This document shows positions 22,501 to 34,900 of a stretch of DNA of 64,000 bases, one piece after another. A program made the position numbers and the translations under genes. Each line of letters starts with the position of its first letter. Position 1 is the stretch's first letter. The notes beneath the pieces were generated by a model. It did no database searches and was not told the DNA's origin. It saw nothing but the letters and a program-made list of their open reading frames with translations. Source of the stretch: Talinum fruticosum (taxonomy: Eukaryota > Streptophyta > Magnoliopsida > Caryophyllales > Talinaceae); the NCBI GenBank assembly GCA_021018815.1, contig JAITYX010000002.1:10819001-10883000 (forward strand), in the 5' to 3' direction.

Positions 22501-24252
22501 ATATGTATCTCTTTTCTCTCGACTGCCAAATTTTTTTATATTCAATCCATGACTGCTTGTTCAGCTGTATTTCTTTTTCCTTGTGCAGCTAAACTCCCGG
22601 CTGAAGGAAAAGGATGCTGCTGTGGTATCCTTGAAGAATGATCTGGAATCTGCAAACACCAAAATAACTGGTTTAGGTAGTGAGCTACAAAATGAACAAA
22701 GAAAAATGAAGGCGCTCAAGCACATATTGGGGCTCTTGAGAGGGATCTTGAAGGGGCCAGGAGAGACAAACAGGCCCTAGAAGATAAAGTGAAGGAGATG
22801 AATAGCTTAAGTATGACATTACAGGAGAACATAGGCTTGTTACAGTCTGAAATAAAGCATAAAGAGGAAGAAGTAGAACGTCTTAACTCTTCTCTCGCTC
22901 AAAAGGATTCTGAATTGACAAAATTAGAGACTATCTATAAGCAAACTAGAGAAGAACTTGACGCCCTTTCTTTGAAGATATCCAAGTTGAACGATGAGCT
23001 CTTAAAGAATCAAATTGAACTAAAGGAGAAGAATTCTATGGTTGATGATCTCAATAGTCGGGTGAAGTCTTTGACAAATGAACGAGAAAATCTAACAACA
23101 AAGCTCAACACTCTCCAGCAAGATTATGATAAACTGAAGTCGTCGTCTGAGGAAAAGGCAATTTCGGATGCCAAAATTCTGGCGGACAGAGAAAACGAGC
23201 TACGCCAGGTGCTGGAGAATTATGAGATGGCTGTAAGGGATGCTAATGCAAAGGAGGCTACGATATCGGACTTGACCCAGGAAAGAGATGGCTTTAAAAA
23301 AGCTTGATAAAGAAGCTAAACATGTGGCAACTCTGAAAAATGAGCTCAAAGTGGCAGAAGAAGCTCTCGAGTCATCAAGAAGTGAGGTGTCTAATCTGAA
23401 TAAGGAGTTAGATGAATCAAAGAAACTGTGTTCAGAGCAGGAGGGTGAACTCTTAAAAGTTAAGACAGAGTATTCTCAGGAAAGGGAGGCCTTGGAGAAA
23501 AACCTGAATGAGGTCACACTCCGTTCAGAGAAACTGGCTGGAGAGCTTACTTCAGCAAAGGAAGCATTAGAGGAAACTAAAGATCAGCTGCAAACTGTAT
23601 CCAATCAACTTACTTCTACCTCCGAGGACCGGGATAAGTTACGGAAAGAACTGGATCACGAGAAGGGCGCGGCCAAAACATTGGCTAAGCATCTGAAAGA
23701 CGAGAAAACAATAGTTGCTACTTTGAAAGAAAGCTTGGAAGACTTGGAGAACCTAAGGGTGAAGGAGGAGGAGTCAAAGAGGAGTCTTGAGGCGGAGCTG
23801 CATGAGGCTAGTACAAAAATCAATGATTTGACCAAAAAGTGAGTACACTTTCTAACAAACTTGAGAAGTCTGAAACCCAAGTTTCTGATCTTGAGGAAAA
23901 GAACAATGCCCTATCCAATGATATCGAAGAGGAAAGGAAGGCTGCCCAAAAGGCTCAGAAAAAACTTGAAGATGAACATAGTCTAGTCATGAAGCTGGGT
24001 AATGAGAAACAGAGCTTGCAGAAGAGAGCTGAAAAGCTGGAAGAGGACTTGACTTCTGCAAAAGGGGAAATTTTGCGTCTGACAAATGAACTCAATTCCT
24101 CAAAAACCGCTGTCAATAGTGAACCTAAGGAAGACAGTGAACCCGAGCAAGGATCTGAATCAGACAGTGAACTTAGTCCCACTGTCAGTACTACTGCATC
24201 AGCACCTGCAAGGAAAACTACTCGGAGAAGACGAACAACAAATAACAGATGA
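19542..24252 (+). CDS. MFP1: MAR-binding filament-like protein 1 (MFP1); three frame breaks in last exon
   Basis: MFP1 is a long coiled-coil protein anchored to thylakoid membranes. It binds DNA, associates with nucleoids and has been linked to starch-granule initiation. Four coding exons: 19542-19833, 21832-21872, 21998-22138 and 22589-24252. The N-terminus is Ser/Arg-rich like a plastid transit peptide, with a hydrophobic LLILGVSIFPFLTW. Exon 3 gives NPFVSLLNVLGILGGGVLAAL, the family's membrane segment. Exon 4 is almost all heptad coiled coil, ending in a Ser/acidic stretch and a basic tail (RKTTRRRRT). As given, exon 4 changes frame near 22700-22732 (a base missing), 23290-23306 (one extra) and 23835-23842 (one missing). 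Allowing for these, exon 4 has 555 codons including the stop and the protein about 712 residues, the usual size. It is either an intact gene with assembly errors or a recent pseudogene. Confidence 0.85.
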
Positions 24253-24806
24253 AGAATTTTCGCGATAACTTCGTGGCTTGCAGTGCCTGGATAAGTATTT
24301 TTGGAATAATGTTATTTTATCTTGAGCGCCCGTACTTTCTTCGGCTTCTGTAAGACGATCACTTGGAATATTCTATTGTGATAACATGTAAAGCGAGCTA
24401 TTGATGAATGTAAATCATTCCGATAAGTGGCACTTTCTCCGCACCTTATTCTATGTATCAGGAGATCATGAATGAAAATGTCAGTCTTGTTATCCATGGA
24501 TGTTGGAAAAATACAATGTGGGTCTTGAAAAAGCAATCTCTTTGTTAGTTGGGGTAAGATTGTACATATTTACACTTAGTCTCCCAAAACTTTGACTCGA
24601 TGGGATCCATATTGCTCTTGCATTGATATCACACGAGTTACTCAGGCCCTGTAATCTCACATGCATCATCAGTATCATAATACCGGAAAAACCCAGGAAA
24701 AAGCATTGAGATGTCAAATAAGTTGAATTAGGTTCTTTTACCCAAGCTAGAAAGGAAAGACAAACTAACAATACGGGGGTAAAATCAAAAATTGAAAAAA
24801 GAAAAC

Positions 24807-24810
24807 AAAA
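24807..24810 (-). terminator. RNA polymerase III T-run terminator
   Basis: On the minus strand, TTTT follows the tRNA discriminator base directly, with a longer T-rich tract beyond it. Confidence 0.75.
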
Positions 24811-24884
24811 CGACCACAGTGGGAGTCGAACCCACGACCTTTTGATCCGAAGTCAAACGCGCTAATCCACTGCGCTATGCGGTC
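24811..24884 (-). tRNA. trnR-UCG: tRNA-Arg, anticodon UCG
   Basis: This 74-nt cloverleaf includes the discriminator G. The acceptor stem pairs GACCGCA with TGTGGTC. The D-arm stem is GCGC/GCGC. The anticodon stem is TTTGA/TCAAA with loop CTTCGGA, giving anticodon TCG. The T-arm is GTGGG/CCCAC with loop TTCGACT. There is no intron and CCA is not encoded. A T-run terminator follows, and a CAA lies a few bases upstream, as is common for plant tRNA genes. It sits between MFP1 and SYS1 on the opposite strand. It reads CGA and possibly CGG arginine codons. Confidence 0.96.
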
Positions 24885-25348
24885 ATTTGATGCTTAATAG
24901 TTTCAACAAAATGTAATCATAGATTACTGCAACGAAGCTCTGTAACAGTCTCTCTTTCCGGCCATGGATTCGAAGGTCTCTTTTGTTCCTCCAGCCAACC
25001 TGACCTGCCTCTCTCTCTAACCCAGAAACGCGAAGCTATAGCAGTCCAGAAAATCTTTGAAATTGTGATCCTGAATATACTCGACATAGATTCTTTAATG
25101 CTCCAAGTTGTCGCAATCATCAGTAAGATTTTTCCTGTCTCTTTCCAAATCTCCTGCATCCACCCTCTCCAAACTCCTTGCGAGATCCAATCAATTTCAC
25201 GTCTTCAAACAGCCTAAACCTCTGTTTTTCAGCTCAAACTTATAGGGATTTCTTCACACTCTGCGGAATTGCTGGGAGGTGGGATTGGAGTTGATCAAAG
25301 AAGGGGATTGTGTTTGATACTTTGATTTGATTGAATCCCAGAAAAGTC

Positions 25349-26388
25349 ATGTTCTATGGAGCGGTGATGTGGGACCCATGGCTCATCATCGCTCAAATTG
25401 CGTGCTTACAGTGCTTGTACTACCTAACCCTAGGTTTGGTCTTGGCCCTTCTCGTGGGCACCCGCGTTTCGAAGATGAGCCTCTTCTATTTTTTCGATTT
25501 CGCCGCCATTTCCGCCGCTTCCGCCACCGGTTGGTGCGTCATTGCCTCGTTTCTCCTCGCTTCCCTTGCCGGGTAATTTCCCATTTCGATCTCTGTATTT
25601 CTCCCCCCCAAGGATTCTTTGTTTGATCGGGGAGTACTTGAGCTTAGCTTATTATTGGTATTCGATCAGCCTCGTAGCAATGCTGCCAACTTGACCATCT
25701 AGAAGGGCAAGGGTTCTAATAAAATGTAGTGAACTTTGAATATTTGATGTTTTTGTTGGACTTTGGAGGTGCGATTTGTTGGCGTTGTGTTTATGGTTGG
25801 GTTATAGTGTAGGGAGGAAATCAGAAACTGGTGCCTTTGGTACTTGCTATTTTTGGTTTACTCAGCATATTATTGGTGCTCTGTTGAAGACACTGAAGGG
25901 TTGCTTTATAATCTAGATGAATTCTGATCTGAAGGGTTCCGTTTTGTAAATGATTACCATAACAAATGATGAAACATCTAAGATCAGTAACTCTACTTTG
26001 CTTGTAGTTTGTGTTAAGAAAAATATGAATGACTTTGCCTTTGCATATGATGTAGAGTTGTGAGTCACACGTGATCATATTTCTTTCTTATATACAATGT
26101 AAGATCTAATCTTTTCGTTTTTCGTGCTTGAACAGAACCGTTTACCTTCTTTATCTGATTGAGAGGGCAAAGAAGTGCGCAGATTTTTCATCCACTCTCT
26201 ATATCATTCATCTTATCATTTGCATATGTTATGGTGGATGGCCTTCTTCATTTACTTGGTGGATCGTGAATATTGCTGGACTAGCATTGATGGCCTTGCT
26301 CGGTGAATATATGTGCATAAGACGTGAACTACGGGAGATTCCTATACCTCGCTATCGTCCAAGTAAGATGTCTGTTATGTACATATGA
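25349..26388 (+). CDS. SYS1: SYS1-type Golgi integral membrane protein
   Basis: SYS1 is a four-span Golgi membrane protein that recruits the ARL3/ARFRP1 GTPase and so supports trans-Golgi traffic. Two exons (25349-25572 and 26136-26388) join through a GGA glycine codon to give 158 residues, about the family's length. The start MFYGAVMWDPWLIIAQ is characteristic. Four hydrophobic segments follow, near residues 10-37, 48-74, 93-112 and 116-132. Motifs include ERAKKCADFS before the third segment and GGWPSSFTWWIVN between the third and fourth. The last residues (after PRYRPS) are unlike the family, and a donor-like gtaaga lies at 26362. A spliced variant could continue at about 28700, where an exon-like piece after an acceptor adds some 14 residues. 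Confidence 0.92.
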
Positions 26389-29300
26389 TTACCTACAGAT
26401 GTCAACATTTTTTCTTATTTGTTTTCAGACCCGGCTAACATTATATTAATATAGTCAATTGCTAGGTGATATCAATAACGTGGGTGAAATGATTCATGAG
26501 TATTGGGCCTTATGCCCCATATATTGCTTCTATGCTTTTGACCTGCACCAAGTTTGTGGGTAATAGGCGGAAATGAGACTGGATGATTTGTAGATATTCC
26601 ATATAGATAACTGTGGTGGACGATGTCTAGTGTGTGATATCTCACCCCACATTAGTCAAAGAGTCAAAGAAAATGTATACTACTAAGTTCCATTATGGTC
26701 TTTCTCTCAGGATAGCCTTCTTTTTCAGCAATGATTAGCATATTATGTGCTCCCTAGGGAGAAGATAAATAGATAATTGACTTTGGCACCACACTGAGCT
26801 ATGGCTTTCTTGAAAGGATAACTTGATCTAGAGGGGTTTGATTGTCAGGAGAGGACACAGCATACATGTCTTTAGGTTCTCAATGTAGGGCACTTCATAT
26901 ACCTTTTTTGCAGGGAACCACTAAAGAAGACCTGATTTGGCATTCCTGAAATGTTTCTGATATGAGAGTTCTAGAAAATGGTTACAAAAGTGTTAAGGTG
27001 CACCAAGCAAAGCAATACGAGATCGTGGCATTCAGTGTTGATGAAATGAATATTGACCGGGAGGAGTTCTAATGTCAACAATAGCACACCAAAATGTTAC
27101 AGAAAGTTTCTATAGATAAGACAATTTAAGCAATTGGTTGTCTGATTAGGAGTGCATCTGGGACGGCTAGGCTCTGGGTGAAGTAGAAGGATATGATGAT
27201 GACCTTGGAGATAGGAAGCCACCAGCAACTAACCTGATAGCCTCAAATTGCGGATGAATTTGCCAACCTTCACTGGCTAAGATTGAAATCTTTCATCTTA
27301 GAGAATATAGTCAATTGGGAAGCCAAATCAAGCCCAAAAGGAGATTTTTTTTTTTTTTGGTGTGTGTGGGGGAGATCATGGGGCCACAAGAGAGCTAGCT
27401 CCAGCTGCATGAAGGGACAAAAGGAGAGATCTCATAATAAGATCACCTCTGATCGAGTCTAATTCAGCTGTAGGACAGCACTAATCCTAGAGCAAAAACT
27501 GAAGCTGTTGAAAACCAATAGCCTGTGAATAAGTTGATCTACACAAGCTGACAAGCACCACTGGGATCATGATGGTCCTCAAATGTGAAATGTAGGGGGA
27601 GAGAGAGAGAGGGCATATCCAAAGAATCATCTGCCATTTCGAGCCAATGTGGCGACTATTGTCTGGATGGTGGGGGATTAGAGATACAAAGAAAGGGCTC
27701 CATTTGCCATGGAAAATCCGCTGTATTAGTAATTTAGTATCCTTGATGCTCTTTTTTGTTTTTTTGGAGTTGTTGGGGGTGGGCGGTGTTGGTTAGTTTT
27801 TAGTTTATTTTGAATGGGGTAATAATGGAAACTTGACTGTGCTGGCTGCTTATTTCCAGCTTAGTTTTCAAGTCTTGTACTTTACCTTCCACCACTTCAG
27901 GCTTAAGCCAGCCCAGGCTAGGCCAAGTTTTCTGCTTCTGTATTAGACAGCATGGTGGGCTTGTCCATTCTTTCCTCACATCCCAGCTACCAGTAACTAG
28001 TATCTTGATACACTCTTGCTGTCATTCATGGCTTAGTGCATACATATGTTGCTGAATGTAGTAAAGCTGGGATATCGCGTGTTTTGATTGTTGCTAGACT
28101 TGGGAAAAATAAAAGTACAGCCGGTTATCCAGCCCTAACACCCTAACATTAGTCAGAACCTGTAAACACGAGAAATAGCGACCTAATTCTGACACAAACG
28201 TTCATTTTTCTATTTAAAAATACGCAATTAGTGCTTTTTTTCGAGACAATCTCATTAGACTGACCAAAAGCAAACTCGATCTTAACCCAAACTTGAAATA
28301 ACCTCACTCTAGATCTGTCAACCCAAACATGACATGGCTTGATTAACCTGACTAAACTTGAACCAGAGTCACTAAACAACCTGTTTGCTAGGTAATTGTT
28401 GCTCATGCTCTTTGTCCACTGTTTTTCATGTACTTTTTATGTGGGCATAAAACTTTGATTATTCCGTTGATCATTAAATGGGAATGACCATCTAAAGCTA
28501 TGGTGTGCAGTTGTATGATTGATAAAAGAGAACTCAGCTGGCAAGAAAATTTTTACATACTGACTTCTAATGGTCATGGACAAGAAGGGGTGAATGGATT
28601 TATTGAGCTTGATGTACTACGCGGAAGGGTTAACTGCACCACTCAGTGTGTTCTTATTCTTTTGATTGCGCGACTCCCCATAATAGAATTACACTGCAGG
28701 AGTTCGAGGGAAACTAGAAGTGCACGGTGTTGCTGCATAGGTACGCATTAACTTTCCAAGAACTCTGACTTTAGTACAATTCCTTCAGTAGCTTTCAAAG
28801 AGATGATGTTTCGTCAATGGATTCCTTTCAATCAGATCTGGAAATGGATGCCTTCCCCTGCTCGTATTCATTGTCATTCTATTATGACAACCCCCCCCAC
28901 CCTTCTTTCTAGATTTTAATGGATACAATTCATCTGATGCTGTAAGCATCAGCCCCCCAAAAAAAAATGTGTACTAATCTGATCAAATAATCCAAATTTG
29001 GCTGAAGTGTAAAAAGGAGGCATCAGGAAAAAATGTTTATAGTAAATATTGGCTCGATACTTTTTCTGTTTGTTTTTCCTGAAACTGATTTTGACTTGGG
29101 TCTAAGGTCGATCGTTTATTGCAAGCCAAAGCACTGAGGGGAGGGCGGGGGGCGGTTTTTGTTTATAAGATATCAGATGTATACTGTCTTGAAGTAATGG
29201 GTCCGCTCATTATGTGGTTGTTTTTGTGATATCAAATTAACGAAGTCTTGGAAGAAGGGAGAATAGAGCTAAAAGGGGAGAACAAATTGAAACTTTTGTT

Positions 29301-30691
29301 TCAGGTTAGCCGACTGACCATAACATTCCTCCTCTGAGAGATAGAAAATACTATTACTTTTTAAAAATAATTTGATGTAAAGAGGTGTACAAAAATTGAT
29401 GTACGCAGAGTTTAAGCTCGGTTATTTGATATATGCACATTATCAAACTATATAGTTTTAAAAAATGGAGAAAAAAAAAAAAAAAGATTCACATTGGTTG
29501 ATTTAAGCTTGTTTATCTATTTTTGAACAACGGCTAAGCCTTCATTTAACTTTTCGATCCCAAAATTTGGGAGGATATACAGTTCCTTTAGAAAGTTGTG
29601 TGAAATTTAGCTTCCAACCCCCCAAAAAAAAAAATCATGAAAATTATGTATTTTCTTACAGGAAAAGAAAATAATATTTCACTAAAGTTAAAAATTCCAA
29701 AAAGGTACAAATATTTCTAAATTTCATCTGTCAATAAAAGTTTTACATAGGAGTAACTAAGATTAAGGCATATTAAGATACACTAAATCTCAAATCATGA
29801 TCCCCTTTTTCTTATTTGTAGTTTTTTATGTCACGAATAAAATTATGAAAAACAAAAAAAAATCTGAACCATATTTTCAAGCATGAAGAAAAAGAAAGGA
29901 AAATTAATAAATATAATAAAGTGAAAGAAATAGTTATTTATCCCAGGATATATGCCCACTAATCATCAAAGTATCTGGACACCTGTTCTCATTGCATACA
30001 CATTTTTTATGTTCCAAAGTGATACTTTAATTGCTTTACAAAATTACAAGAATGTCAATCTTTATTAGCGAATAATACTTCTCAAACTAAAATTATGTTT
30101 CTCATGTCCGTGCACGAAATAAATAGTTCCATTTTCAGGATTATCAGAATCTGAATCTTTTTATCATCCTCCTCCTATACATGAATTGAAACATAACACA
30201 ATTTGATTTTGACCCGATACCAATAATTCTGGCTCGAATGCATTACTTTCCTAACCTATCGAGATCATATCTTTTTCTCGACACATAAAGATAGTTTATC
30301 GACTATTTAACCTAATTCGAAATTTACCCGAATGTGAAAGAGTACTAGTTAACGTACCAATGTGTAGGGTCTCAGTAAATCTTTAATGATAAGTTTGGTT
30401 AAGCTTATCCCATAAGTAAGTGTGTTTAATCAGGATTATGGTTAATCATTAGTGCTCTTTATATGAAAAAATTAAAAAAATAAAAGGAAATGTAGCTTTT
30501 TCACTAGTTCAGATACTTACACTGCATCAACTTTTAGTGAACCTCAACTTTTCTGGATATGCCCAGATCATTTGGATTTGAAACAAACAGAAGATCAGAG
30601 GTTTTTTTCCCTTACTATTAATTGTGTTTTAGTGAGAGTATGTTTATATTTTATGGTCAACAGAATAGAACATAAGTTAATTTATGTTTTA
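26389..30691. other. SYS1 3' UTR and repeat-bearing spacer
   Basis: No further gene is supported. Bases 28130-28400 contain aacccaaac/cctgac words suggesting an old non-autonomous hAT-like element, without definable ends. A possible alternative last exon of SYS1 lies near 28700-28732. Several poly-A and poly-T tracts (27348-27358, 29468-29483) suggest small retroelement tails or slippage. Confidence 0.4.
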
Positions 30692-30956
30692 CTCCTTCCG
30701 TTTTACGATACATGTCATTTAAATTATTTTTTTTGTTTTATAATAATTAGCGTTTTACAATTTCAATGATATAATGACTAATTTATCAAGTTTGTCCTTA
30801 TTAATTGTTTTTTACTCACTTTTTTATTGACTTTCTTCATTTTCAATGAAACCTTAGGGCAAATTGATCTTTTAATGTAAATTTTATCATAAGGTTGGTG
30901 TTTCCTTGGTGTTCCCTCACAACTAAAAAGCGACAAATATTCTGAAACGGCGAGAG
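30692..30956. mobile_element. Stowaway-like MITE (Tc1/mariner class)
   Basis: This 265-bp element has inverted ends. The left reads ctccttccgttttacgata and the right, reverse-complemented, reads ctctcgccgtttcagaata; both resemble the Stowaway terminus CTCCCTCCGTxxC. It is flanked by TA on the left and TG, probably a mutated TA, on the right. It carries no coding capacity. Confidence 0.65.
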
Positions 30957-31950
30957 TGTTGTTCTCTTCATCTAAATCTTACGTTTTCTTATATTTAAAA
31001 TTAATATCTAAAATTGTTATATGAATAAATGAGGAAAAATCTCGATGAATCTTGATATAAAAATTTGGATAAATTAAATTTTTAAAAGAAAACAAGGATA
31101 GGCTCTTCAAGCTTTTGAGTGCTTATCTTACTTTCATTAGAAATAATGGCATGTTTTAGAGATGAGGGGTAGTCTTGTTTGGCATCTCCATCTCCCCACT
31201 ACCTCTAGTCACCCTTTTCCTTCTTTTATTTTGGGTATGATTGGGTTTTTTTAATTAAAAAAAAAAAAAAAAAGAGGGCAAAAAGCCAAACCAAAGTAGG
31301 TTTCGTTAATCTTTATCATTGCCTAATCTTATAATTATTTCCTCCTTTGGAATCTTGTTAATGGGATGTCCTATTTTTGCCAAAATCTACGGCAATTAAC
31401 AAAAGTGTATATGCTAAGAACCAAGTGACATTTTTGTAGCTATCTCATATATGAACTTTTGATCATCAAAAACTCTAGTATTACTAACAAAAAGTTTACT
31501 AAAAGTATACCAATTTATTGTAATTGGTCGATCTAATTTCTTTTTTATAATGATATTTTCCATTTATTGCACCACGTTTAGTAAAAATTTTTTATCCTAT
31601 AGTTATTATGTATTTAGAATGATTATTTGATCATTATATTATCCTTTTTGTTTGAGAGCATAAACCGGGGAGAAAATGTCAACAAAAATTGACTTAAAAA
31701 CCCTCAAAAACTCTCCCTAGAAGAGCTTGGATAATGAGTTTATACATTTCTTCGAGGGCATACAAGAGGGAAAATGTTTGCTAAAACTGACCCAAAAACC
31801 TCAGAACTCTCCTTAGAAGAGCCTGATTACTGGATTCATTTTGCTAGTACTTATTTATGGAACTCATTCTACATTTTTACTCTGTTCAGCTAAACTCTAA
31901 CCCGATCGATTCCGATTCTTCTGAACTCTAAATCTTGTAGTGATCTCTGT
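30957..31950. other. Spacer downstream of the SULTR3;4 gene
   Basis: AT-rich sequence. The part nearest 31950 probably contains the minus-strand SULTR3;4 3' UTR. Two related stretches (about 31675-31740 and 31755-31820) share aaaccctcaaaaactctcc-type and agaagagc words, giving a weak direct repeat. Nothing else was recognised. Confidence 0.45.
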
Positions 31951-34900
31951 TCAAGGTTGATACTTCCATTTTGAGGAAATATCGGTCACTGCTTCGGCAA
32001 CAGTCAAGTAAAGTCCTTGAGATCCAAAGGATTCCAAAGCGTTCGATTGGTGGAGCTTCTCCATGACATTTCCAGCAGGATTTGTTAGTACAAGCTGGAG
32101 TGATCTTCTTTCCAACATCTTCCTGAGCTCAACTAGCAATTCAATCCCACTCGTGTCTATGGCTGTCACAGCTGTAAAAAAGATGACGATAAATTCCTTT
32201 TGTCATTGAGAACCCTTTATAGCATTGAGTAGAAGAAGGTGCTCAAGCTAATTACCTGTCATATCTAAGATTACACTTCTCAATGTGCTCTCGTTGTTAG
32301 CTTTGATCCATTCTTCCTCTTCTCGAACCCATCTCAGTATTCTGCATCGCCAGACAACCAAGTGTATGCTATCAATGATGATAAACAAAATCCGAACTAG
32401 TAGAATCTTGTCTGATTTGATTAATTGATCATAAATAACGCTTCATGGCAGTTTCTTTAACTTTGTTATTCAAATTACAAATAAATACGAATTTGCAATG
32501 CAATTTAATGACAGTATAAGTATGATAAACTACTAACCTTTCTTGTAGATACGTTGAGTTTGCAAAGTATATAGGAGACTCAACAGCAATGATGAGAAAT
32601 GAAGGTATTCTCTGAGCTTCTTTGTATCTTTCAAGGCTTTGATGGATTGTCGTTCCAGGAATGTTTCCTAGGGTGATCGTGTTTGGCCTCGTGACATGAA
32701 GAAGGATTTTGAACACTGAAATTCCAACCTGTAAATTTATCAAAAATGTCAGGTAGAATCCTTTAAAGTGCTAGTTTAAGTTGCTTTAAGAAGGGAAAAA
32801 ACAGGGCAACTTACAGAGATACCAAGCCCTATGGGGACTGAAACAAATAGGACACCAATGAAGGAGCATATACAGGCCACAAAGTCGAGTTTATCAACTT
32901 TCCACAACCGCCAGGCACCCTGGTAATCGATCAAACCAATCACCGCAGTGATGATTATAGCAGCTAGGATGACATTGGGAGTGTAATAGAAGAGAGGCAT
33001 AAGGAACAACAGTGTCACGAGCACTGTTGCTGCCATGACAACATTCGAGATTGCAGTTTGGGCTCCTGCGTTGTAGTTCACAGCTGATCGAGAAAATGAC
33101 CCTGCAAATTGTCGCATTAAGAATTTTGATTGAAGTTCCGAAAAGCCTCTCTAACAACTTTTGTCATTTGTGAATCATTGGCTGGATAATAACTTGATTC
33201 CCTAGACATCGTTCTAGTGGGACCCATATTTGGTGGTGTTCGATATTTAAAAAGAACTTTTATGGACATAGATTTATCATCGGAGGAGTTATCCAAATAC
33301 CTGTGGTGACATAGCAAGAAGAACAAGAACCAGCCATGTTCATTAGACCAATTGCCATCATTTCCTTGTTTCCATCGACTTGATAGTTGTTTAGAGTTGC
33401 AAATGTTCTTCCCACAGCTATTCCTTCCTACAAACAAAGAAAGCAAAGAAATGCTGTTTTTTTATGCAACAAAACCTCGTTAATCCAAGCCCATTTTTTT
33501 CTAGACAAATTTTGATCTTCTTCTATGAGAAGCATGGATAATAGTTTTAAAGCTTTCGTTAAGCAGAACTTACAGTGAGAGCAAGGATCCCAGAAATGAT
33601 GCCGGTTTTTATGGAAAGAACCAAGTATGAGCCATGGAAGTAGAGCATGTTCATTGAAGGCGGGTTGAGGCCCTTGGGCAAGTGACCGATCTTCAAATTT
33701 TCAAATTCCACAGATATTAGCATAATTTCAATATGAATGTAACTTTAAAATAGCCAAAAAAAAAAAAAAAGAAAAATCAAGCTCGGAGTTGATCATCAAT
33801 GTTTCTGAGTAGAATTTCTTACAATTGGAATTTCGCGAGTGGTTGGTTTGACAGCAAAGACAATGACGGTAGAGAGAACAACTGATGTTAGTGGTGCAGC
33901 TGCTGATATCCACCACAACTTGGGCTTTCTGGCACTCTGGGCAAAACAGAGGAGAGTTCAATTTTATTTACAAATGCTAAATCTAATAGTACTGACCAGT
34001 TTCTTATTGAAATGGAGTGTATTAGGACCCAATGAATGGAAACAATAATGAATGACCAGAGCAAAAGGGGAGAGAAAAGGCAACTTACAATTTGCCTTGC
34101 TGTCATAAGGAAGACAAGGAAACTGAATCCCATCAGAATTGTTTGCCATGACCACTGTAAAAATTTCAAAATCAACAAAGTTTAGATCCCATTCAACCCC
34201 CAAAAACTTCAAGATCCCCCTCAGTCCGGGTCTGGTCAAGGTGTCTAAATTAGTCATTCAGATAAGGTTCGATATGAGCTTTTTATACCTCATTCCTGTA
34301 TTTCAAAACAGAGTCCAAAACAGGGATGATCTGCATCTGGTTAGTGAAGTGAACCATCCCAAACAACCCTTTGAGCTGCTGCAATGCTACTATTACTGCT
34401 GCCCCCGCCATGAACCCAATTAGGGTAGCTTTCGACAAAAAATCAATCACAAATCCCAACCTGCAATCAAATTATGGATTTTCATTGTTAATTTCTTCTC
34501 TAACATAAATAAGATCATAAGCTTAAAGTTCATTTATCCCTCCTTCAGTTGCTATCAGTTCATATGTTCTTTCATTGTCCATGTTTCTCATTTAATTATT
34601 TATTAGACTATCGCGTCATCTGTAACTCTTACCAAGTGGAAGATGACGTACTTAAGAACAAAGTTCAGAGGACTTATTAGAAGATCAATGTGTCTACTAT
34701 GTAACCAAGCGTCTTCTTTTATCCTCCTTTTGATACAACCAAGAACAATATCGTGGACCTAAAACATCTAATATAATTCAATCCCTACTTTTTTGGTATA
34801 TATGGCGGTACTTTTTAGTATTTTATTGGGAAAAGATTTAAGAACTTTTAAGACTCTAATTTTGTAGTAATACATATTCCTTCCACATCATGTAAATTTG

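Noticed and set aside
23656..24182. Minus-strand Ser/Phe-rich frames
   Set aside because: They are antisense to the MFP1 coiled-coil exon; the composition is the mirror of Glu/Lys/Ala-rich codons.
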